From contig JAHLMK010000008.1 in assembly GCA_019915135.1 (NCBI GenBank), forward strand, positions 620,001 to 684,000: 64,000 bases of DNA, read 5' to 3'. Positions 12,701 to 24,286 of the stretch are shown here, piece by piece; the first letter of the stretch is position 1; every line of letters begins with the position of its first letter. The notes under the pieces are model-generated. The model had not been told where the DNA came from. It saw only the letters and a list, made by a program, of their open reading frames with translations, and ran no database searches. The translations under genes and the position numbers were made by a program. The stretch comes from Strobilurus pachycystidiatus (lineage: Eukaryota > Basidiomycota > Agaricomycetes > Agaricales > Physalacriaceae).

Positions 12701-14470
12701 TGTCGCTGACAGCAGGATGATGTTGACATGATCAGGAAACATGACGATAACCTCTTCCCAAACAATTCCTCGCTACAACCGTTCATAAATTCTGGAGAAA
12801 CATTGGCAATGAGATAAATTTCGCACCTCGGCATCATTCACATAATGAACCTCATCACAAATTACAAACTCAACGTCCCGAATGAGATCCGCTCCCTTGC
12901 ACAACATACTCCGTAGGATCTCGGTCGTCATGATAAGACAACTTGCCTCCGACTTAATCATTAATCTGCTCATGCCCGGTCAGAAAATTCCGACAGAGTT
13001 GCTTGAAATCGCGGAACTTTCGATTTGAAAGCGCCTTGATTGGGGAGGTATAGATAGCCCTAAGGTCACTCTGCTGTATCATGTTATGCGCGTCGTGGCT
13101 TACCAAGTCATATGCTTCTCAGCGAGAGCAATTGCATATTCTACGAAAACGGTCTCAACGGCGGAGGTGTGAGCTGCGACGAAGACTGAGTTGCCCATCC
13201 AGGTGATACACTGCCTGTTTCTGGAACGTATGCAATTCAACGGGATACTACCGAGCAAGTTAGTCCTTGCGACTCTTCTTGGTTGGAACTGTACCTTGTG
13301 AGTATGTCAGGAACAAGCTCGTGGAAGTTCTTGAGCGGTGTATGGATATCGATTACATGTGCCCAGACTCGTTTCTGTACATTCAGTCGACGAGACCGTT
13401 TAGGCAGTACTTGTGTAGGCTTGAGATGCGATCGCTGAAGTGCACACATTGTCAAAAGAGACGCTCTGGTCAATTTCAAGCTCACTGTCGTCGGCAAAAG
13501 TTCATCGATTCGTTCGCCTGACCCTGCAGCACCTCGCCGGCTTCATTTTCTGTGACAGGCTCGAGTATTTCATTCAGTGCTGCTGGTCTTATAGAGTGGA
13601 AAATCGACAACATACCGACTCGCTTTCCATGCCAACGTTGAGCTTATATCATCGAGCTGCAGCAGGAGGTCATCTTCAACTTCATCGCCGGGCAAGCGGA
13701 GTCCTCGAGTAAATCCAGGCGGTGTGGTCCTGAGCCCTTTCGTGATACTGTCGGCGCTGTCGGACGCGTCGACATTGGGTAAGACATCATCTAGCCCGCC
13801 CGGCCCGAAAGGGACGTGTCCAGAATTGCCCCTAACAAAACCCGTACTGGGCCCTGGAGCTTGTTGAAGGGAGGTGAAAATACACCACCAAGGACGCGCG
13901 GATCAGAGACATGGAAGGAACATTCAACCGAGTTCGAGTTCAAAGGGGCAGCCGGTCTGACTTCAACATATCCTGTAGCTCCCATTCATCCCTGTTCTGA
14001 CGAGAGATAGACCAGTCGGCGGAGCAGACGGGGCGACCGTAGCGACGAGAGTTCGGGTTTTCAGTGGCTGATTGGCTAGAGTCAATGGCGCAAAAGGGAC
14101 ATGCATGATGAAGTACGTTTGGTGCGGTGGCATATGATTTCGAGGCGCTGATATCTTCTCCTCTATGTCCTGGAAGATCTGCTCGCGCGTTGATCGATGA
14201 GCGAGCCCTAAGGCCTAGTTCTTCGTAGAATACCGTCAGAGTTTTCCGGTCGCGCGTTTTACAATCCCATCGATGATTTCACTGTGGCGTTCCGGGATCA
14301 TCGACAATCAAGTACTTGATGGTCCAGGTCAGAGAGGACTGGGAAGCGGCGTGACCGTCACCAAGACAAAATAAGTCCCTTACGTCATCGGGGACGCGCC
14401 TCCGTTGAACGCGCCTTGTATGTTCTCCTGGCACTTTCACGCGTCCGCCATCGATACGCACTCAATTGAA
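9745..14470 (-). pseudogene. SKI2: SKI2-type exosome helicase, decayed pseudogene
   Basis: Fragments in order on the minus strand match the Ski2 DExH helicase, the RNA-unwinding subunit of the Ski complex that feeds mRNA to the exosome. N-terminal PPGFTRGLRLPGDE lies near 13.7 kb, [20 protein letters not shown] near 13.3 kb, TEILRS...DEVHY near 12.9 kb, [16 protein letters not shown] near 12.7 kb, VEILFAWGLVK near 11.85 kb, [17 protein letters not shown] sequence near 11.45 kb, and the C-terminal ARCH-end helices near 9.8-10.2 kb. Intron positions are still visible. It is broken: the Walker A motif reads TSAVET instead of TSAGKT, one-base losses shift the frame before Walker A and near 11.68 kb, about ten codons preceding the GRAGRR motif are deleted, and stops occur at several points. 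The outer ends are approximate. A functional copy presumably exists elsewhere. Confidence 0.87.
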
Positions 14471-14499
14471 CCTCTACAGTGTGATAAGAATCATTCAAC

Positions 14500-14790
14500 A
14501 TGGCGGGTTGCGTCACCCTGCCCAGTCGTTCCAGCTCCAGGTAAGAATATTATCAAGTAGAGCTACCACCCTACCGACCGCTTCACAGCCCTTCAAGTGT
14601 TCACCAAAGTAGAACAAGGACTAGTTCCAACTCTCCGGCCAATCCACTACCAAGGGTATGAGGATATTCTAAAGGATCCATCAGGCCCAACGTGGCATCT
14701 TCATACATTGACTGCATCCGACTCGGACTCTCGGCATTCGCGGTCGGAAACACAGAGGATATCCGACAGTGTATATGATGCGTTAAGATA
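14500..14790 (+). other. Possible gene remnant, divergent from SKI2 pseudogene
   Basis: An ATG at 14500 is followed by a Ser-rich stretch, a plausible 48-bp GT-AG intron and a second Ser-rich exon, then stops within about 40 codons. No family is recognised. It may be the 5' end of a lost gene. Confidence 0.2.
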
Positions 14791-14851
14791 GACTAAGAAT
14801 ACAAATTATATGTCACGCGTAGGTGTAGTAGCCAAGCAGGCAAGCGTCGGT

Positions 14852-16291
14852 TCAATGAGTTGGTCCACCGGTGCGCGTCCGACGATGAGCATAGGTATAC
14901 TGGACCCGAATATAATGTCGCTCAGTCGCCCCGGTCAACTCCTTGACACAATTTCTTTCCAACTCTTCGACGATGTTCTCAGGTAATCCGCTACCGAGTA
15001 ATAGAGGCCGGCCAGACTTCAGGAATGACTGTCTTGGTGTTAGCACCTCGCACGACTGTCGGAATTAACTTGAACGCACAGATATGTCGTCCGTCATCTG
15101 CTTGCCTATGCGCATCCAGAACGGGCTATCGGTTCTCCAGGCTGACACTGGGATGAAATACTCCCGATATACCACATTTTCAAAGAGTGAGTGATGCGAA
15201 ACCCAGTCGTTTATGTGGTTTGCCGCGTCCACTGCTCCACCTCGGCTCTTCGCAGCCATTTCCAGAAATGCGAGCCATCGTGGCCACCAGGGTCCACTCA
15301 CGGTCGACGTGTCCACGTAGATCTTATGATGATTTTCGTCGTAGGCATGAAAGTCCCACTCCATAACGTCGATAAGACCGCCCGGTCTCAAGACATGCCC
15401 GATATGATCAATCAAGGCCTCGTAGTCTCGTATCTGTGGGGGTAAGAAGAACGATCTGAGATTGGGGAAGGAAGGACACATACGCCTGAGGAAATAAGTC
15501 GTGCGTGTACGACATTGAAGTCACCGTAGAAATGTTCAAGGCCGAGATTGATGTCATCGACTTCGCTTCTGCGTTCATGCATAGATGGTAAGTGTCTTAT
15601 GAATGCTTGGTCTGGGCCGAGACCGTCACTCACCTGCAGTTGGGAGGCATATAACTAACAGCAATATGGTCAGATGCAAACTTCGGAGCGCAGAATGTGA
15701 TGGCATACGGGGATTGCATGGGAACAAGGTCGACCGCGACTGCATTACCATTAGGAAAGTCGTGTGCGGCCTCCATAATCCTAGCAATGATACAATCAAC
15801 GGAGACGCATGGGGTACCACAAGCACAATCGACGAACCAGGACCCACTCCCGCAGCCAAGATCCAAGATAGCCTTGGTTTCCCCGGGCACATCATCTGCC
15901 ATGACGGCTTCCAAAGGCGGTATGTACTTGCCCATGATCTCAATGAACATTACATGCTGGTGATCTATAGGAAGCAAGTGAGACGATATCCCGCCACCAC
16001 CAAGCCGCGCCACGAACCGAGTCGCTCCAGTTCTTCCGCATCCGCCGGCAGCCGGTACACCTCTGAGTAGTTGTTGAGACCGCGCCCGAACTCCTGCTTG
16101 TACGCGTTGGCGCGTATTGAGCTAGTCATGGACCACACCGAAGGCGTCGGTGATGCTGAACGCATGGAAACATCATAGGAGGTATATGAGGACACACTAG
16201 ACGCGGAGCTGAAAGGTGGAGAAGTGACCGAGGACAAGTCACTGTCGTCTACATCTGCATCTGTGGTTGCATGGTAAACCATGGTGGCCAT
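14852..16291 (-). CDS. SAM-dependent methyltransferase, LaeA-like
   Basis: Seven exons on the minus strand (16291-16018, 15964-15838, 15780-15709, 15654-15634, 15568-15484, 15433-15080, 15028-14852) join in frame to 369 residues. The N-terminus is Ser-rich and disordered. The class I methyltransferase core begins with LDLGCGSGSW (motif I, SAM binding), continues with VAVDLVPMQS (motif II), then VVHARLIS and LRPGGLIDVMEWD. Basidiomycete LaeA-like proteins carry the same blocks; many regulate secondary metabolism, but most paralogues in mushrooms are uncharacterised, so the substrate is unknown. Exon 4 is only 21 nt long. Introns 1 and 2 use the donor GTTCGT. A TATAAAAG box lies about 120 bp upstream. 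All frames close, so the gene appears intact despite lying beside a pseudogene. Confidence 0.88.
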
Positions 16292-16411
16292 ACCATACAG
16301 TGAGTGGATGGCTGCGATAGTGACGGAAAGTGCGCAAGGGCTGGGTGAAGGAGGGTAAGAAGAATTAATAAGTCGCGCAAATGTTATTGAGGGAGATAGG
16401 GGACCCTGTAC

Positions 16412-16419
16412 CTTTTATA
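16412..16419 (-). promoter_or_regulatory. TATA box of methyltransferase gene
   Basis: TATAAAAG on the minus strand, about 120 bp upstream of the methyltransferase ATG at 16291. Confidence 0.5.
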
Positions 16420-17886
16420 TCAATTCTCCCTCCCGCTTCGATCGTGCGATCATAGCCTGTTTGCAGGCTCACGGCGGACATCAGCGATCCGCCGAGTATC
16501 TGGGAGGGAATTCGAGAGATTGGCTTTGCGTTGAACCTGCAGGAATCTACCTGCTTTGGAGCCATTTCGTGCCCCGAGCATGGCCATAATATGCCCCTCT
16601 CCTGGATACCCCACCCGCTGGCTATCCGACTGCACTCAATGGTCGGCCGTCGTCGCGAAAAAGGGATAATTTAAGGAGGGCACAGAAGGGCACCCAGTCA
16701 TCGGGTCCAAGAATCCTCGTGAACAAGGCAGTTCAGAGCAACAGCGTGGCAAAGCCTTGGCTTCCTCACATGTCAGTCAGTGCACTCGTATATCGGCGCT
16801 CGGAGCTACGCTGAGCTGGAAATGGACGTTACGATACCTCTTCAAGAGCGTGTTGGTTCTTCCGCGTTCCTGGTCTTCAACAGGACTTTCCCAGCATATG
16901 TACACTTGGCCATCATGCACATCGATGATCGTTGGTTGCTTTACTCGGCATAATTGATATAATGATCATCTTACACAACACCAGTGCGCGCCTTTTGCTG
17001 GACCGTGACCGCCCCCAACTCTCAAGCTTACCTGGAATTCTGAAAGGGCTGCGCGACCCATTTCGTTCGGTTGATCACTTACTCATCGCCGTTCCACGCT
17101 TTACAGACGACTTCTCGCAGAATCTCATGTCTTTGTGCCGACAATCATTGTACGGCGAATCATCAAACCAGACGGGGATGTCGAATGTTTCGTGAATTGT
17201 AGCCCACTCATACCTAGCTTTTCATCGGCGGTCTTCAGGCTTCGCAACCCAGTTGACCTTGGTTCGCCGGTCATCCCCAGAGTCACGCTGCTATGAATAA
17301 ACCAACTGAACATAGTCCAAGGAAGGTTACTATTAGATTTTAGGTTGCTGCCGACACCGTATTCTTTGGTGGGTAGGTAGGTAGGTAGGTAGATGACGGC
17401 ACAAGGTCCCATTGAGGAACGGCCGCTTGTGAGAGCCCTTCGATCGGGCGAGCTCGAGGCTTCCACCTCTGCTCGGCCAAAGAGCTTCCTGATCGATATA
17501 CCGGAATGTGTCGATGGGCCGTATAGTGTCTTGCATGGGTCTGGTGTTCGTACTTCTGAAGTAACGTGTCAAAGCGGGCCGCAAGGCATGTAAGCGCACT
17601 CCCTTACCACATGTTCACTGTGTGGGCCACAGGTGTATGGAACATTGACGTTTGGACACTTGGTGGTAGTAGTTGCGCCCAAGCCAAACCCCGGTGATGG
17701 TGAACGTGAACGTGGAATAGTGTCACTCAAACCTTTCACATACCGCGCCTTACTGGAGGTCTTGCTTCGGTATATCCACAGTCGCTGCAATGCAGGGATA
17801 AATATTACCCCAGAAAACGTTACACAAACATTTACAACGGCCCACAAGCACCCGTCCTAAGTAGCAACATACTGACCCGGTGTTAC
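16420..17886. other. Unassigned stretch, possible decayed coding sequence
   Basis: No intact gene. On the minus strand short segments look protein-like, for example HETFDIPVWFDDSPYND near 17.18 kb and a hydrophobic VVNVCVTFSGVIFIPALQ near 17.8 kb, but they are in different frames, separated by stops, and I cannot place them in a family. Confidence 0.35.
17371..17392. repeat. Tetranucleotide microsatellite (GTAG)n
   Basis: Five consecutive copies of a GTAG/GGTA unit. It lies in the unassigned stretch between the methyltransferase and IST1. Confidence 0.85.
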
Positions 17887-19108
17887 TTACTTCTTCTTCA
17901 AGGCAGCGAATCGGCGATTCAAAGCCTCAAACTCGTCCTCTGGTTTGGAAGGCGCAGTCGAGAGTGCTCTGGGCGGGGTCGCATCGGCTTTGTCCTCGGT
18001 AGGCGGGATCTCTGGTAGACTGAGGCTAGGTTCGCCGCCTTTGCCCGTTGGCGTATAATTCGGCGGTGCTTGTGACTCTCCTTCCAGGGATTCCTTGCAA
18101 ATGTTATACATCTAGCATTCGCGTATCTCATATAGTATCACGTACCTTTGCATTTCCATTGGTATCGTCTACCTCATCAGTTGACTCTGTTGACCCAGGT
18201 GGCGACCAAGGAACGGAGTACGATTTAGCTATTTCCCCCAGATAAGCATTCACCAGATCAGGCGAGGGCATCGAAACGTCTAATTTCCGCACTATCTGTA
18301 AGGTATTCCAATGTCAACATTCTCTGAAGCGTCATTAATGATCTCCATCTTACCCGCTCAGTGACAATACCATCGGTATTTTCCATGACGGCCACTGCGT
18401 AATCTCTTCCATATTTGTGCATGAGGATGTCGCGCAAGACATGCAGTTCTATCGAAGGAATGTCATTGTCAAGTCGACCAGATAGATTAGATCCGCGCAC
18501 ACCTTTCAATTCAGTCCGCGGAGCAGCAAAGATGATGCTAATGAGACAGGCATTTAGACGGAGCTGATAGAGCAGGAAGCAGTTTCCTTACGCGCTAACG
18601 CCTTCGGATACAGCGGGATCAGGTTCGCGTGCACTGTACAAACGGACGAGCATGAGACGTAGCCGACTCTACACATGTGGAGGTATACTTGGTGTCCAGT
18701 AGCCCAAACCGAGCCAACAGTAGTTCACAATACAATTCTAACAGCTCCAGAAGTTCGACGTGAATATCCTCGTTGATAACTGGCGCAGATCAGACCAGGT
18801 TTCGGCGAGTAATGTGGCGTACGTACTAGTCTCGACCTTGACCCTAGCCGTCTCGAGCTTCCCCCTTTCGATCAGAGTAGCAATATCCCGCCGGGACATC
18901 TTGGCCTGTGCTTCCTTCTTCTGTTGAAGCATTCTCAGGCGTTGAACAGATATCCTTCATGCCCGAGACGATCAATATCGGTTGAAGGCGAAACCAGCGG
19001 CAGCATTATTCACCGGAGTTGCACCTAATTTCCGCAATGGGTTAGGTGTAACGATGCTTTTTCGATATGCGAAGGCACCTTGGCTTTCGTGGGATTCCAA
19101 GGCGGCAT
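17887..19108 (-). CDS. IST1: IST1, ESCRT-III-associated regulator of Vps4
   Basis: Ist1 binds Vps4 and Did2 and tunes ESCRT-III disassembly at endosomes. Nine minus-strand exons (19108-19079, 19024-19014, 18954-18827, 18779-18689, 18633-18592, 18537-18503, 18448-18354, 18295-18146, 18093-17887) give 262 residues. The protein starts MPPWNPTKAK and carries the family blocks VQRLRMLQQKKEAQAKM, DIATLIERGKLETARVKVE, REPDPAVSEGV, LHVLRDILMHKYGRD and PSPDLVNAYLGEIAKSY. A Pro/Ser-rich linker follows, and the C-terminus EFEALNRRFAALKKK fits a MIT-interacting motif (MIM1). Exon 2 is an 11-nt microexon encoding VQLR with its flanks. At the last intron an upstream AG at 18112 would add six residues in frame, so two acceptors are possible. 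Confidence 0.92.
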
Positions 19109-20341
19109 GATGGTCGTACAGATTCGTTGACACTGACGGTAAGAGGGAGAGGTTCTGGAGCATGGTAAGTATTTGCCTGCCGCCGCCGAGATCATGGTGA
19201 AGTCGCCGGTTCAATCCTACGGCATGCATATAAGTGTATCAGAACGAGTATCGTATAACCTAAAATCAGGATGATAGAGCTCTGAATATTCGTGGTCGGA
19301 CATCTACTAGTCTAACACATGGCGCAAATCTTGTCGGAACCTTGACATGGATTTGGAGCGAGGGGGCGACATGGGGTGCTTTGGAAGGGACCTTTGATTA
19401 TAACAAGGCCGGCGCCTCACTCACTGTTTCTACGCGTATCTTCGTCTTCGGTGTATTCAAAGCTTTCGGCTATCATGTAGTTTGTCTGAGACTAGCCCCG
19501 AGGCACAACATTCGGTATCCCTCGTCTCACACGGCCCGTATCATCCTCCGTCCCAGATGATACTATATCGCGCTTTCAAGTCGAGTATACATGACGTCGG
19601 CGAATGCGCCCCCAGAATCCTCGCTCAGTCTTCTGACGATGGACATTTCAATCTGCCTCCATTCTAACACGGCCGTTCCTGAGCCGCGCCCGCTTCCAGA
19701 TGATACTCACTATCTCCTGGGCGGCCCAAATATGGGCTAGACGTAAAGTTTCTTGAAGTAGCTGTGGTCGCGCAATTATATTCCTCTGGTCAACGACTCA
19801 TGGACATTGGAGGTCATCGCCTTTACTTCCGAGCGCTCGTGACAAGAGAGACGATGGATGGACCGTAGTAGAGTCTGATGAAGAGAGGCGTACGAGATTG
19901 TTCTCTATTGTTCCTGAAAAACTTCAAAAAGAGAAAGAAAGGTAGATCAGGTTCCGCGGATACCAGATTTCTGTCCCGTAAATGAACGCGCTAATGAATT
20001 TCTTACAAAAACTGGCTTCATCATGCCTCATTGGGGGCCTTTGAAATTGTAGTGATACAGATCCCTACAATATTCAGGGGGTAAATGCTTGACGGAGCAT
20101 CGCCTCTCGCCTCCGTCACAGACTCACACGTTCAATTGAACAGCGTTGGACTGACCAGTCATTACTGTGTCGCCCGAACATACTTGCATGAACAATCCGG
20201 CTTGACCTCAAAGCCGACGAGACTGCCTGACCTCGCATAATCGAGTCGGTTGTTCCCAGGCAGGACGATACGAGGTGCTCGGAATGGACAGGAAAAGACG
20301 TGCCGAAATTCGTCTGTTCATGATCTGATCGCAGTCCTGTG
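19109..20341. other. Intergenic, about 1.2 kb, between divergent genes
   Basis: Lies between the starts of IST1 (minus) and the RasGEF (plus), so it should contain both promoters. No coding sequence is recognised. Confidence 0.5.
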
Positions 20342-22754
20342 ATGGACCCTGATGGCTGTTACCACGATCCGGCGAGCACCGCTTACATCTGCTCCTTCCA
20401 AGCTCCTTCTGGAAGACTGTACGGACAGTTCTGCGCTTCCCTGCTGTGCAGGCTCTGGCCCTATTCCCTGCCTACCCCGATGCCCAGCTCAAGGTTCAGC
20501 ACTGTGCGCCAAAACCTCAACCTGTCCATAGAACCGTCGCCATACGAGCCTCACCTACGGGTATCTTCAGAAAACTCCACCCCTTCCTCTGCCTCTGCTC
20601 GGGACAGCACGGATACCTCCTCCACCTCTCCTTCGTCCTCCGGGTCAGACTATGGTCTGAACTTTTCCGTATTATGCATGCATGACTTCCCGTCCCAAGA
20701 TCCATCTCATCTGCCATTTCGGAAGAATGAAATACTCGACGTTGTAAAGCAGGAGCCGTCAGGATGGTGGGCGGCGATGCGTAGAGGCGGGCAAACAGTT
20801 GGCTGGATACCGCATGCCTACGTTCGGCCACTCTCTGTCGAAATGACGGAAAGGCTGCTCATTGTGCGTGAAGAACTGCGAGTCTACGACTACGAGGCGG
20901 AACGGCTTTACATGACGGCACCCATCTCGAAGATACCCTTCGCATTAGATGATTCCCCCGGCGGCTCGGATACGACTGACTCGAGGTCACCGCATAGTTC
21001 GCCGCGCCGCGTGCGGGTGCAAAGATCACCAACCACTCAATCCCGACCACCACCTCCCCCTTCCCCCATGACCCCAGTTCCACAACCGCCGCCATATACG
21101 TCGCTTCATAGATCCGCGTCCACGTCCCACATGGGAATCGAGACCGTTTCCCGCGCGCGTGCGGACACCATTCCCCTTTCTCCACTTCGCCGTAAGGATG
21201 ACAAGCGGCGATTCGAGAAAATCAAACAGCTCACAGGCAGCGACGAGGCCGTGGGTTTCATCGCAACCGTTAACTCTCCATGGTATTTAAGAACCAAATA
21301 CCCGGACCAGTTGCAGTACGATAACGATGGACAGGTGCGAGCTGGCACGGTCCCAGCTCTGGTGGAGAAGCTCACATCAGACACATCCAAAGATGCCATC
21401 AGTAGGTCTATTTTCTCCTGTAAATCTTCGTGCGTGACGACTGACTGACCGGCCATCCACTCACCAGAAGCCGCCAAGGACACACATTTTCGCAATGTCT
21501 TTCTGATGACGTTCCGGACCTTCATGACGGCCGACCAGCTGTTCGAGATGCTCGTTGATATTTATGGGATGGACTATCCGCAGAACATAACGGAGCCCGA
21601 ATTTGAGGACTGGAAGGAGAAATGCTGGTTACCAACACAGCGCACTGTCCTCACCGTCTTCACAATGTGGCTCGAGGATCACCGTCTTCTGGAAGAGGAA
21701 CCACATATCGCTCAGAAACTCACTGACTTCCTGAATTCCATTCCACAACACAACACGATGGCGACTGCAGCGAGACTGATTGTTCAGTCTATACAAAGAC
21801 TGGTATGTCACAATCATCTTTTCCCGACGGACCCTCAACATCTGACACGTGAATGGTAGACATTCAGCAGTCCATGTATTGAGTCCCCAGATAGCAAATC
21901 AGGCAGGCGCCGCCGGAAGAGATCCAAGGATCCCAAGGGCGATATCCTGAGGCTAGATCCCTCAGAGCTTGCCGAGCAGCTTTCTTTGTATGAGTATAAG
22001 CTCTACAACAAGATTACGCCACAGGAGTGCCTCGCGTCCGCCAGAGGCCGGACGGAAGACACCAGAAACGACCTAATCACCTTTTCTTCCACCCACGACA
22101 AGTTGGCCAACTGGGTTACATACACGGTACTAGTCAACGAAGCACTCGGAAAGCGTGCGGATACCGTTGACTTTTGGATCAGGGTTGCTGATGTACGTCT
22201 GCCTACTCACACCTTGACAGACAGGCAGCTTACACGTTCCTCGGCAGAAATCCCGCTCGCTCAATAACTACGCCTCCATGAGCTCGATCATCACGGCGCT
22301 GACCAGTACCGTGCTTACGCGCCTGCACCTGACATGGGCTCATGTCGGAAGGAAATCACATCTAGAGGCTCTTTCGAGGTACAACGATCCCACTAGCGGG
22401 TTCGGTACTTATCGAAGGTGGCAAGAGGCGGTCCCAACCTCCTGTGTGCCATTTGTGGGAATGTACCTGACAAGTATCGCCCACATCCAGGACAAGTTCG
22501 AGGAGGAGAACGATCAGTGGGTGTCCTTCATGAAACGGCGGCAGTGGTACGACACAATCAGCACGATGCTGCAGCATCAGCAGAAGCCTTACGATATCAC
22601 GGAGAGTGCGTCGACGACAGAGTTTATTGGGAAACATTTGAGGACGATGGGGGTCAAGGACCATGGGTGGTTCTGGAAGAGGAGTGAAGTTGTGAGGCAT
22701 TCTGAGCTGGCGCATGCGGATATTCGTCGCGGGCTGGAGGCTGCGGGTTTCTGA
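20342..22754 (+). CDS. SH3-domain Ras guanine nucleotide exchange factor (Cdc25 type)
   Basis: Activates Ras by exchanging GDP for GTP, at the plasma membrane in known Cdc25 proteins. Exons 20342-21401, 21468-21802, 21860-22192 and 22248-22754 give 744 residues. Residues about 107-165 form an SH3 domain (KNEILDVVKQEPSGWWAAM, GWIPHAYV), although the usual ALYDY strand is degenerate. A Pro/Ser-rich linker follows. The REM (RasGEF_N) domain begins near TFRTFMTADQLFEML. The CDC25 catalytic domain contains LTFSSTHDKLANWV-like sequence, SLNNYASMSSIITALTS (the Ras-engaging helical hairpin) and VPFVGMYLTSI. Compared with S. cerevisiae Cdc25 (about 1,590 residues) it is short, closer to S. pombe Ste6-size proteins. 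The start is the first ATG of the open frame; an upstream exon is possible. Confidence 0.9.
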
Positions 22755-23075
22755 TTTAGGACTCTTGGGAACATGGGCTCGGATTGTTTGTATTTTTACA
22801 TTTGCATGATCTCATCTGTAACTTCTACTGACTATGTACATCAATTATCACGGGCCTTTTGAGAACTTGGACGACTCAGGACGAGTAACACTGGCAAGGG
22901 TCGAAGCTTTGGAGGGCCATCATGTACTCAAATCTTACGCCTCAAAGTGACGACAAAGTGAAGCGCGAGTCTATGTAGTCATGTTGTCCCATAGTCCTGT
23001 GTATGAAGGTAAAAAAGTAAATTACAGAAGGAAGATACAGGAAGGAGAAAACATCAATGAAACGAATGATGCTGA
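22755..23075. other. Convergent 3' intergenic region
   Basis: About 320 bp between the 3' ends of the RasGEF and the Rab5 gene. It holds only 3' untranslated sequence as far as I can see. Confidence 0.5.
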
Positions 23076-24004
23076 TTAACAAGCACACGGGTCATTCTGG
23101 CCAGCGGCAGCCTGTTTGTTCAAATCAACGCCAGGTCTGCCACCGGGAGCCGCGCGACTGGCGGCCGTCCGTGGCGGAGGCGCCGTGAGAGGCAATTTAT
23201 TGGCTACAGAGAATGAGGGCACTATTCGCAGCGCGTGCCGGGTTGACGTACCAATTGCCATGAATATGTCTGATACACCTTCGCCCGACTTTGCACTGGT
23301 CTCTCCCCACATAAGGCCCTCCTCGTCGGCGTACTTCTTGGCCTCCTCCTCTGTCACCTGCCGACGAGCAGCCAAGTCGGACTTGTTCCCGCACAGAGCG
23401 ATGACTATGGACGGGTCGGCTTGTCGCTGGAGTTCTCGGATCCATGTACGGGCTTTTTCCAGCGATGCGGACTGTGTTATATCATACACAACCACGGCGC
23501 AGTTGGCATTGCGGTAATACATTGGTGCAAGGGACTGGGGCGGGGTGGGTCATTGATGCATGTCATAATGATATCGTGCGCACCTTGTATCGTTCTTGAC
23601 CAGCAGTATCCCTGGACAATGGGAGTCAGAAGAGGAGGCGAGAACGAACGGAGAGTGAGCTCGCCATATCTCGAATTTGACAGTCGTGGAGTCCTCAAGG
23701 GTCACTGTTTGTGTGAGGAAAGCCGCTGTAGAGAACAGAGATCACGCCACAGAACGGCCTCGAGCAGGAAGGGCCACCCACCGCCAATTGTGCTTTCTCG
23801 GTAATCATCAAACTGGTCCTTCACGAAGCGTAGGACAAGACTGGGAATGTGAGAATGAGACGATGTGGGCCGGCCCAGTGCGTCTTACCTGGACTTGCCC
23901 ACGGCACTCTCGCCTGCGACCACAGTGGTGAATTAGCAGAAAGGACGGGCAGAGATGTGTGGCGCACCGAGAAGGACGAGCTTGAACTGGAACTGCTTCG
24001 ACAT
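23076..24004 (-). CDS. Rab5-type small GTPase (Ypt5/Vps21)
   Basis: Controls early endosome fusion. Seven minus-strand exons (24004-23968, 23913-23889, 23840-23782, 23725-23665, 23611-23584, 23534-23252, 23203-23076) give 206 residues. All G boxes are present: GESAVGKSS (P-loop), the switch I threonine in ESTIGAAF, WDTAGQE, GNKSDL and ETSAK. RYKSLAPMYYRNA is typical of Rab5. The C-terminus ends CAC, a CxC motif for double geranylgeranylation. The fourth intron splits the Trp codon of WDTAGQE and starts with GCGAGC, so it is a GC-AG intron; no GT donor keeps the motif. The gene is divergent from the RNA-binding protein gene, with a 282-bp spacer. Confidence 0.95.
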
Positions 24005-24286
24005 GGTTGTCGTTGAGGGAATGATTGCGGTGCGCCTGGTGCGTGGAGTGACAGGGGCGCAGTCGCGGCCGGAATGCCGAGGCTTTTTCCCAGCCGGCGA
24101 CCGTCGTTCCTTTCCCTTTTACTCTCACCACCGCGCACCTCCGCAAGCCAAGCTACCCAAGTCCAGCAGTCTCCCTCAGTGCACCGTGTAGATCTCTCTG
24201 CCTATATCATCCATTTCTCCCGCTATCTCCGACGTCCCGCGTCACTGAACTGCTCCTAATCTCGACGAAAAAACGCCTGAGCATCC
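24005..24286. promoter_or_regulatory. Shared promoter of Rab5 and RRM/RGG genes
   Basis: A 282-bp spacer separates two divergently transcribed genes. It must contain both transcription starts. It is pyrimidine-rich on the plus strand. No TATA box is obvious. Confidence 0.55.

Noticed and set aside
20342..22754. RasGEF considered as broken, because the SH3 lacks the ALYDY strand
   Set aside because: All four exons close in frame and the catalytic domain is complete; the weak first SH3 strand is within the range of fungal Cdc25 proteins.
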